From positions 1 to 6,726 of the forward strand of contig JAOZSP010000088.1 in assembly GCA_029939615.1 (NCBI GenBank): a stretch of DNA of 6,726 bases. Direction: 5' to 3'. Positions 1-5,312 of the stretch are shown in pieces. Source of the stretch: Candidatus Izemoplasma sp. GTDB lineage: Bacteria > Bacillota_I > Bacilli_A > Izemoplasmatales > Izemoplasmataceae. Both the position numbers and the translations under genes were made by a program. The notes beneath the pieces were generated by a model. The model saw only the letters and a list, made by a program, of their open reading frames with translations. It was not told the origin of the DNA and ran no database searches. How positions within the stretch are numbered: the stretch's first letter is position 1; each line of letters opens with the position of its first letter.

Positions 1-544
1 CTTTTTCAACAGTAATTAAACAAGGATATTTCACTTCCGCAACTTCATCATAATCATCATAAGCACTTCTCAATATGATCGATTTATCTTTTACTTCAAT
101 AATTTCCTTCACGTAGGGAACATGAGGAACACTCAAAAACTCCGCAATTTCTGGTCCTACTTGCGCGGTATCACCATCGGTTGTTTGTTTACCACAAACA
201 ATAATTTCATAATCACTAATATGTTTAATTAGTTGACTCAAAGTATACGAAGTAGCTAACACATCAGCTCCCGCGAATCTTCTATCACTAATAAGTGTCG
301 CATCATCAGAACCCATATACAACGCTTCTTCTAAAACGCTTTTCGCACTTGGAGGACCCATTGTAACTGAATGGATATCTCCTTTTTTATACATTTTCTT
401 AATTTGATAAGCCGTTTCTAATGCATACAAATCATATGGATTCATTTTTACATTATTACCATCTCTAATTAATACTCCTGTTTCAGGGTCCACTTCAACT
501 TTTGATGAAGCAGGGACTTGTTTAATACATGTAATAATCTTCAT
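1..544 (-). CDS. etfB: Electron transfer flavoprotein beta subunit, EtfB (N-terminal part; runs off the left edge)
   Basis: Reading leftward from ATG at 544-542 gives 181 complete codons with no stop, beginning MKIITCIKQVPASSKVEVDP. The start has a clear ribosome site (GAGGTG on the minus strand, 551-556) 6 nt upstream. The protein has the adenine-nucleotide alpha-hydrolase-like fold pattern of EtfB: an N-terminal beta strand ending in KQVP, a MNPYDLYALE segment (residues 34-43), VTMGPPSA (60-67), an ADVLATS helix (93-99) and the nucleotide-binding loop CGKQTTDGDTAQVGPE (117-132). EtfB pairs with EtfA to carry FAD (and AMP or a second FAD) and shuttles electrons between acyl-CoA dehydrogenases and a quinone, ferredoxin or NAD partner. 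The DGDTAQVGP form of the loop resembles clostridial-type proteins; a bifurcating role is inference. Full-length EtfB is about 260 residues, so roughly the last 80 are missing. etfA and an acyl-CoA dehydrogenase gene would be expected to the left, unseen here. Confidence 0.95.
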   Translation of the reverse strand, partial: MKIITCIKQVPASSKVEVDPETGVLIRDGNNVKMNPYDLYALETAYQIKKMYKKGDIHSVTMGPPSAKSVLEEALYMGSDDATLISDRRFAGADVLATSYTLSQLIKHISDYEIIVCGKQTTDGDTAQVGPEIAEFLSVPHVPYVKEIIEVKDKSIILRSAYDDYDEVAEVKYPCLITVEK

Positions 545-680
545 ATTATTCACCTCAAAAGATACTTATTTCAATTTTACAATATCATATAAATTAAACA
601 TTAAAAAGAGCTTAATAATAAACACTACGTTTTTTCATAATTAGGAAATAATATTCATTCTTTTATTGATTGTTGAGTCC

Positions 681-698
681 TGTGACAATGATGTCATA
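681..698. promoter_or_regulatory. Upstream operator-like palindrome (copy 1), probable TetR site
   Basis: TGTGACA at 681-687 and TGTCATA at 692-698 form an inverted repeat around a 4-bp spacer, with one arm mismatch. It matches the second copy at 739-756 in layout and in 13 of 14 arm positions. It lies immediately upstream of the -35 box of the tetR promoter, 6 bp away. That the neighbouring TetR protein binds it is inferred from the duplication, the position and the usual autoregulation in this family. Confidence 0.7.
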
Positions 699-704
699 AA
701 ATTA

Positions 705-733
705 TTGACAAAATAATATAAAAGAAGTAGAAT
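705..733 (+). promoter_or_regulatory. Sigma-70/SigA-type promoter of the tetR-exporter operon
   Basis: A perfect -35 hexamer TTGACA (705-710) is followed after exactly 17 bp by TAGAAT (728-733), a five-of-six match to the consensus -10. Transcription would start at about 740, inside the second operator palindrome, leaving a leader of about 25 nt. It should drive the regulator gene and the four exporter genes as one transcript ending at the hairpin at 3931-3956. Two operator copies flank it, so it is probably repressed in the absence of a ligand. Confidence 0.85.
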
Positions 734-738
734 TAGAG

Positions 739-756
739 TGTGACAACAGTGTCACA
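739..756. promoter_or_regulatory. Downstream operator-like palindrome (copy 2) over the transcription start, probable TetR site
   Basis: TGTGACAACAGTGTCACA is a perfect inverted repeat with 7-bp arms and a 4-bp spacer. It covers the predicted transcription start and touches the Shine-Dalgarno sequence, so a bound dimer would block initiation. Its centre is 58 bp from that of copy 1, about 5.5 helical turns, so the two sites face opposite sides of the helix. Assignment to the adjacent TetR protein is inference. Confidence 0.8.
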
Positions 757-766
757 AGGAGGTGAT
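756..766 (+). promoter_or_regulatory. Near-complete Shine-Dalgarno sequence that complicates the tetR start
   Basis: AAGGAGGTGAT matches the 16S rRNA 3' end over 11 consecutive bases. The in-frame GTG (762) and ATG (765) lie inside it: only 2 nt separate GGAGG from ATG, whereas 5-9 nt is normal. The next in-frame codon at a standard distance (8 nt) is ATT at 771. Confidence 0.75.
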
Positions 767-1403
767 GGATATTCCAAAACAAACATTTCTAAATTTAAGC
801 AACGAAAAACAAGAAAGAATTTTAGATTCTGCTTTGAACGAGTTTTCTGTAAGATCTTTTGAGGAAGCCAAATTATCAAATATCATTAAAGAAGCAAAAA
901 TTCCTCGTGGTAGTTTTTATCAGTATTTTGAAGACAAACTAGATATCTATAAAGTTGTTTTTGATTCTTTAGGGCAAAAGAAACTGTTGTATATGAGTGA
1001 TTTACTCATAAACAATGACAAAGTTCCTTTTCTAGTTCTTGTTAAAGAACTTTATAAATCTGGAATGAAATTCGCAATTGATAATCCACTAGCTATTAAA
1101 ATGACACAATTACTTTTATCATCAAAAGGTTTGGCATATGACACCATTATGAAAGACAGCTTAGAAATGGCAAAAAATATTTATAAGAAATATATTGAAG
1201 AAGATATTAGATTAGGCATAATTGATCCTAGCATTGATTCAGATATTTTAGCTGATATTTTTGTAAAAATGATTTTTGATATCTCCATTGATGAATTTGC
1301 ACAAGAAGATAGAGAAATCAATTATGAAAAAATGATACTAAGGTTTGAGAAAATAATAAACATACTTGAGAAAGGTATATTAACAGGTGAGAAAAATGTT
1401 TAA
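765..1403 (+). CDS. TetR/AcrR-family transcriptional regulator, probable repressor of the adjacent exporter operon
   Basis: The 212-residue product has the usual TetR length. Its N-terminal DNA-binding domain runs over residues 7-62: helix 1 (NEKQERILDSALNEFS, 13-28) followed by the helix-turn-helix with the family signature IPRGSFYQYFEDKLDIY (46-62). The C-terminal 150 residues are helical and diverse, as expected of a ligand-binding and dimerisation domain; the ligand cannot be predicted. It is the first gene of an operon with ABC exporter genes and sits behind a promoter flanked by two identical-pattern palindromes, so an autoregulating repressor of drug, lipid or peptide export is the natural reading. 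ATG 765 was chosen by convention. GTG 762 is equally close to the Shine-Dalgarno, and ATT 771 would give MPKQTF, a beginning familiar from TetR relatives. The 3' end overlaps the ATPase gene by 8 nt. Confidence 0.93.
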   Translation: MDIPKQTFLNLSNEKQERILDSALNEFSVRSFEEAKLSNIIKEAKIPRGSFYQYFEDKLDIYKVVFDSLGQKKLLYMSDLLINNDKVPFLVLVKELYKSGMKFAIDNPLAIKMTQLLLSSKGLAYDTIMKDSLEMAKNIYKKYIEEDIRLGIIDPSIDSDILADIFVKMIFDISIDEFAQEDREINYEKMILRFEKIINILEKGILTGEKNV

Positions 1404-2256
1404 AGTGAGTGACCTTCATTACAGTTATCCAAAAGGTAAGGCAGATGTAATAAACGGAATTAGTTTTGAAATCGATAAAGGTGAAATCTTTGGATTCTTA
1501 GGACCAAGTGGAGCTGGTAAAAGTACAACTCAAAAAATCCTTATTAAAATCTTAGGAGATTATAGAGGACATATTACTTACAATGGGAAAAACATTACAG
1601 AGTATAATGATGAATTTTATGAGGAAATTGGTGTTAGCTTTGAAATGCCTATTCACTTTTCTAAAATGACAGCAATGGAAAATATCGAATTTTTCTTAAA
1701 ACTATACAAAAACAACGCTAACATTGAAGAACTAATGAAACGTGTTGGATTATGGGAAGACAAAGATAAAATGGTTGGTGAATACAGTAAAGGGATGAAA
1801 ATCAGATTAAACATCGTAAGAGCAATGCTTAATAATCCTAAAATGCTATTTATGGATGAACCAACAAATGGTCTTGATCCAATGAACGCAATGATTCTAA
1901 AAGACATGATAAGAGAATTCAGAGCTAACGGAGGAACTGTTTTTATCACTTCACATATCATGGCTGATATTGATCAATTATGTGACCGTGTTGCATTTAT
2001 AGTTGAAGGAGAAATTATTGAAATGGACACTCCAAGAAACCTAAAAATCAAATACGGAAAAAGATCAATGTTCTTAGAGTATAAAGAAAATGGTAAAACA
2101 ATTGGAGTAGAATTTCCACTTGACGGAATAGGGCAAAACAAAGAATTTTTAAACCTTTTACAAACTAAAGAAGTTGAAACATTACATAGTGGTGAAACAA
2201 CACTAGAAGATATCTTTATCCAAGTTACAGGTGTAGGCTTAAAAAATGGCCAATAG
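1396..2256 (+). CDS. ABC transporter ATP-binding protein (ABC-2 exporter type)
   Basis: The 286-residue protein is a single nucleotide-binding domain that would power the two permeases encoded next. Visible motifs are Walker A GPSGAGKST (36-44), a Q-loop region IGVSFEMP (78-85) with Glu where Gln is usual, a signature YSKGMK (130-135), Walker B MLFMDEP (150-156), the D-loop GLD (159-161) and the H-loop His187. Residues from about 220 form the short C-terminal extension common in ABC-2 exporter ATPases. ATG 1396 was chosen because AGGTGA (1385-1390) lies 5 nt upstream; an in-frame GTG at 1387 would sit inside that site. The gene starts within the last codons of tetR and overlaps the next gene by 11 nt, pointing to translational coupling. 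ATPase followed by two permeases is the layout of the mycobacterial Rv2688c-Rv2686c fluoroquinolone exporter, but the substrate here is unknown. Confidence 0.95.
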   Translation: MFKVSDLHYSYPKGKADVINGISFEIDKGEIFGFLGPSGAGKSTTQKILIKILGDYRGHITYNGKNITEYNDEFYEEIGVSFEMPIHFSKMTAMENIEFFLKLYKNNANIEELMKRVGLWEDKDKMVGEYSKGMKIRLNIVRAMLNNPKMLFMDEPTNGLDPMNAMILKDMIREFRANGGTVFITSHIMADIDQLCDRVAFIVEGEIIEMDTPRNLKIKYGKRSMFLEYKENGKTIGVEFPLDGIGQNKEFLNLLQTKEVETLHSGETTLEDIFIQVTGVGLKNGQ

Positions 2257-2980
2257 ACTTTGGGTTTTAGTAAAAGGTGAATTAAATCGACTAAACAAAT
2301 ATAACATGACATCCGTAAGTGTTCTAGTAGCCTTAATATGGGGTGTCATCCTATTCTTCTTAGACGCTGAACTTCTAAATCTTCTATTGCCACTTGTATT
2401 AATGATGGATGCAACAATGATGGCAATAATGTATGTCGGTTCGGTAATGTTCTTTGAAAAAAGCGAATCAACAATAAGTACAATGTTAGTAACACCAGTA
2501 TCAAATTCAGAATTACTACTATCAAAATTAATAGCAAATACATTTCATAATATGTTTGCTTCTGCCTTAATAATAATCGTATTTGTAATATTTAAAGATG
2601 TACAACTAAATTACTTGTTAATTGCGTTAGCAATATTTATAGCAACAGCTTTCCATACCACAGCAGGTATTATACTTGCTTATTTCCAAAAAGATTTCAC
2701 TGGAATGCTTGTAAATATCATGATATTCATGTTCATCTTAGCAATCCCTAGTTTCCTATTTACTTTCGGTGTTATTAGTGGAGACGCTTGGGAAATTGTA
2801 TTACTATTTAACCCAGTTCAAGCCGCTCAAGAAATTATTTCCGGTGGATTCACTGGTTATGAACACGGATTTAAATATTACTTTAGTTTAGGTTATCTAT
2901 CTATAGGTGGAATTTTAGGTTACATATTCTATGCTTTACCAAAATTCCAAGACTATGCAGTTAAACAAAGTGGGGTGTAA
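2246..2980 (+). CDS. ABC-2 type exporter permease, first subunit
   Basis: The product has 244 residues with about six hydrophobic segments (roughly 22-39, 46-70, 99-117, 121-146, 153-175 and 212-231). The cytoplasmic stretch EKSESTISTMLVTPVSNSEL (71-90), between helices 2 and 3, is typical of ABC-2 permeases and probably contains the coupling helix that contacts the ATPase. ATG 2246 overlaps the end of the ATPase gene by 11 nt and has no strong ribosome site, so it is probably translated by coupling. The protein differs in sequence from the second permease but shares its length and layout, so the two probably form a heterodimeric channel. The exported compound cannot be inferred from the sequence. 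The lack of a large extracellular loop argues against the MacB and FtsX types. Confidence 0.9.
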   Translation: MANRLWVLVKGELNRLNKYNMTSVSVLVALIWGVILFFLDAELLNLLLPLVLMMDATMMAIMYVGSVMFFEKSESTISTMLVTPVSNSELLLSKLIANTFHNMFASALIIIVFVIFKDVQLNYLLIALAIFIATAFHTTAGIILAYFQKDFTGMLVNIMIFMFILAIPSFLFTFGVISGDAWEIVLLFNPVQAAQEIISGGFTGYEHGFKYYFSLGYLSIGGILGYIFYALPKFQDYAVKQSGV

Positions 2981-2984
2981 TAAA

Positions 2985-3707
2985 ATGATTGGTACAGTAT
3001 TAAAAGCAGAGTTTAAAAATATGCTCCGTGATAAAATGTATTTATTTTTCGCACTTTATCCAGCACTTCTTGGAGCAATAGGCTATTACTTAATTGATTA
3101 CATCGAGAAAAAAGTACCTGCAGAAAACTTAACACCAGAAATTGTTGCAATGTTCTTAATATTAATGACTGGTTATGTTTTTGGCGCATTAATTGCCTTT
3201 ACATTACTAGATGATAAAGATGACAATGTTTTAATGTCATTAAAAATTACACCAATATCTGTTAAATATTATGTAATTGTTAAACTTGTTGTTTCCTTTA
3301 TTTTTGGATTTATCGCTACATTAGTTATTACATTAGCTACAGGTTTTTTACCAGATGCAACATTCTGGACAATAATACTAATTTCATTTGTAGGCGCTCT
3401 TCAAGCACCAGGAGTTGCCTTAATAGTTAACTCATTCAGTTCTAACAAAGTCGAAGGTTTCGTAGTTATGAAACTTTCAGGATTAATTTTAATTGTTCCT
3501 GTAATAGCTTTCTTCGTAATGGACTGGCAAGAAATATTCTTAGTATTCGCACCAGGTTTTTGGCCAGCAAGAATGATACAAATTGAATTACTACCCATGT
3601 TTGAAACAAACTTTAATTTTATTATGTACTTTATTTTAGGAGTAATTTACAATATGGGATTCTTATCACTATTAATGAAAATATATACTAAAAAAAGTAA
3701 TTTATAG
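2985..3707 (+). CDS. ABC-2 type exporter permease, second subunit
   Basis: The 240-residue membrane protein has about six predicted helices (roughly 18-39, 52-74, 97-120, 126-149, 160-182 and 209-231). A charged cytoplasmic stretch, DDKDDNVLMSLKITPISVKY (76-95), corresponds to the coupling region of its partner; TP-I-S/V spacing is preserved in both. ATG 2985 was chosen over an upstream in-frame start at 2931 because GGGGTG (2972-2977) lies 7 nt before it and it avoids a 50-nt overlap with the preceding gene. The gap to the first permease stop is 4 nt. The N-terminal AEFKNMLRDK is the usual amphipathic lead-in of ABC-2 permeases. Together with the ATPase and first permease it should make a complete heteromeric exporter. 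Confidence 0.9.
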   Translation: MIGTVLKAEFKNMLRDKMYLFFALYPALLGAIGYYLIDYIEKKVPAENLTPEIVAMFLILMTGYVFGALIAFTLLDDKDDNVLMSLKITPISVKYYVIVKLVVSFIFGFIATLVITLATGFLPDATFWTIILISFVGALQAPGVALIVNSFSSNKVEGFVVMKLSGLILIVPVIAFFVMDWQEIFLVFAPGFWPARMIQIELLPMFETNFNFIMYFILGVIYNMGFLSLLMKIYTKKSNL

Positions 3708-3719
3708 GGAGGTGACACA

Positions 3720-3920
3720 GTGCATACGTTAGGTATTATATTAATCGTAATTGGTATTTTTTATACATATATGCTTATTCTAAGACCCCCTTGGGTTTTA
3801 AATAATTTCAAAGTAAAAACAATGATCAAAATGATGGGTGTTAAAGGATTCTGGATTTTCTTTGTTTGCTGGACAGTATTAATTTTAGGATTAGGAATAT
3901 TATTTGTTAATATATATTAA
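3720..3920 (+). CDS. Small two-helix membrane protein, last gene of the exporter operon (function unknown)
   Basis: A 66-residue open frame begins with GTG 3720, preceded at 7 nt by GGAGG (3708-3712, within GGGAGGTGA), one of the strongest ribosome sites in the window. It starts 12 nt after the second permease and ends just before the operon terminator, so it is very likely expressed. The product has two hydrophobic helices (about 4-21 and 43-63) joined by a short basic loop with RPPW (22-25) and KVKTMIKMMGVKG (31-43), which should be cytoplasmic. I do not recognise the family. Position suggests an accessory subunit or stabiliser of the ABC exporter; a small immunity-like or regulatory membrane peptide is the alternative. 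Neither is shown by the sequence. Confidence 0.8.
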   Translation: MHTLGIILIVIGIFYTYMLILRPPWVLNNFKVKTMIKMMGVKGFWIFFVCWTVLILGLGILFVNIY

Positions 3921-3930
3921 TTTTCATAGC

Positions 3931-3956
3931 AAAAGCGGCTAATTTTAGCCGCTTTT
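3931..3956. terminator. Bidirectional rho-independent terminator between converging operons
   Basis: AAAAGCGGCT (3931-3940) pairs perfectly with AGCCGCTTTT (3947-3956) across a 6-nt loop that can pair further. The A-run on one side and T-run on the other give both strands a U-rich 3' side. It lies 10 nt after the small membrane gene and 8 nt from the stop of the minus-strand adenylating enzyme, so it probably ends both operons. Confidence 0.9.
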
Positions 3957-3964
3957 ATTATGCC

Positions 3965-5308
3965 TTAATCATTATCTATATTACTCACAAATCGCTTATA
4001 CTTATTCATTGTCGTAGGTAACTTTATTTCTTCTACAACTATATTAATTACTATCATATCAATCGCAAATAACTCAAGCTCATCTTGTATTTTTTGTCTT
4101 AACTTAGTAACAATATCAGTCTGAGAAATATTCTTTCCTATATCGATTGTAATGTCTAATTCACCAATCTTATTTTGAATAATTTTAAACTCTCTAATTT
4201 CATCACTAACAACAATAATCCAACGGACAAATAAATCTGGGAAAATATATTGAATTTCCATATTCTCCTTGTAAAAATATAAAATATCATCAGTTCTTCC
4301 CAAAATCTTATCAATACGTCTATAATTTGAACCACACTCACACTTTTCATCTAATATTATCATATCATTCATTTCATATCTAATTAATGGTTGAGCGTAA
4401 TTTATTAGATTAGTAATAAACATTTTATGTCCAACGACGCCGGGTTTTGTGATTAAATTATTAAACTTGTCATAAAGTTCAACATACACTAAATCCTCAT
4501 TAATATGGAGATGTCCTTTTGAACATGCACTAGCCATTTGTCCTTCGCTTGCTTGATATATCTCGATAACTTTTGTTTTAAATATTTTCTCAATTTTATC
4601 TCTTTCAACTTTATCTAAAACTTCAGCGTATGTAACTATTCTTTTCAACCTAACCTTGATCTCGCTTTGTCTTGGTAGTATTTGTCTAATCAAAGATGGT
4701 GGTGCCATCAAAATATTAATTTTATTATTATTAATCGAACTAATAATTTTATCAATATTTTCCATGGTAGATAAGTATTTTAAAGAAACTAAAAAGTTAT
4801 TGATATCTTCAAATCCTTGAGAAAAAACTCGTAGCATAAATAAGATTCGATAAGGTAAGATTCGTAGTGGTAATCCTGATCTAGCTAAAAAGACAAAAGG
4901 CAATCTCTTCGTCATAGCTTTTGGAGTAATGTAAACACCTTTATTTCCGCTTGTACCACTGCTTAATCCAATAACATATTCATCATTATAATATCCATAG
5001 TAGTCTTTATCTTGTTCCTTTTTTACTGCGAAATTCAAGACATCTTCCTTGTCAATTTTACAAGTATTTAACTTGCTAAAATTATCCATCATAATCTTTT
5101 TATTAATTGAAGGTAACTTATGAAAATCCTCCAATGAATTAATAGGGTAATTAGTATATAACTCATTGTAAAATTCACTATTCTTCATAGCGAATTTTAA
5201 TAGTTTATTTAATTGTTTAAACTGATACTTTTTTATTGCTTTTTCAGAATAAAACTTACGATGAAATATCAGTCCAAAGAAATCATGTATTCCTACAAAT
5301 ATACTCAT
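3965..5308 (-). CDS. F390-synthetase-related / CapK-PaaK-like adenylate-forming enzyme
   Basis: The 447-residue cytoplasmic protein belongs to the phenylacetate-CoA ligase-like branch of adenylate-forming enzymes. Motifs in order are the ATP P-loop SSGTSGNKG (116-124), MAPPSLIRQ (201-209), YAEVLD (227-232), the acid/nucleotide-binding core YQASEGQ (251-257), HINEDLVYVE (268-277), QPLIRYEMND (306-315) and the hinge GRTDD (337-341). A lysine-rich end, NKYKRF (435-440), could supply the catalytic lysine. Cys262, His266 or His268, Cys323 and Cys325 fit a structural zinc site known in PaaK relatives. Such enzymes activate a carboxylic acid as acyl-AMP, sometimes passing it to CoA; the acid here is unknown. 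The SSGTSGNKG and YQASEG pattern resembles the F390-synthetase-related subgroup more than true phenylacetate-CoA ligase. ATG 5308 follows GGGTGA (5313-5318), which lies on the last codons of the upstream acyltransferase gene, 4 nt away, indicating coupled translation. Confidence 0.88.
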   Translation of the reverse strand: MSIFVGIHDFFGLIFHRKFYSEKAIKKYQFKQLNKLLKFAMKNSEFYNELYTNYPINSLEDFHKLPSINKKIMMDNFSKLNTCKIDKEDVLNFAVKKEQDKDYYGYYNDEYVIGLSSGTSGNKGVYITPKAMTKRLPFVFLARSGLPLRILPYRILFMLRVFSQGFEDINNFLVSLKYLSTMENIDKIISSINNNKINILMAPPSLIRQILPRQSEIKVRLKRIVTYAEVLDKVERDKIEKIFKTKVIEIYQASEGQMASACSKGHLHINEDLVYVELYDKFNNLITKPGVVGHKMFITNLINYAQPLIRYEMNDMIILDEKCECGSNYRRIDKILGRTDDILYFYKENMEIQYIFPDLFVRWIIVVSDEIREFKIIQNKIGELDITIDIGKNISQTDIVTKLRQKIQDELELFAIDMIVINIVVEEIKLPTTMNKYKRFVSNIDND

Positions 5309-5312
5309 AAAA

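Noticed and set aside
557..660. Promoter for etfB, e.g. TATGAT on the minus strand at 589-584
   Set aside because: No acceptable -35 hexamer lies at 16-18 bp, and several similar AT-rich candidates exist, so no single site can be supported. Apart from this the 545-680 gap shows nothing recognisable except the etfB ribosome site.
739..756. TGTGA...TCACA looks like a CRP/cAMP site
   Set aside because: The half-sites are 8 bp apart, not the 6 bp of CRP sites, and the duplicated pattern next to a TetR gene is better explained by that regulator.
1653..2312. Long minus-strand open frames opposite the ABC ATPase gene
   Set aside because: They lack ribosome sites and family motifs and lie antisense to an unambiguous ATPase; they are shadows of its codon pattern.
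2931..2984. Upstream in-frame start that would lengthen the second permease by 18 residues
   Set aside because: The extension is polar, overlaps the first permease by 50 nt and has no ribosome site, whereas ATG 2985 has GGGGTG at good spacing.
3711..3725. GGTGACACAGTGC before the small membrane gene resembles half of the operator
   Set aside because: There is no proper inverted partner; the bases are explained by the ribosome site and GTG start.
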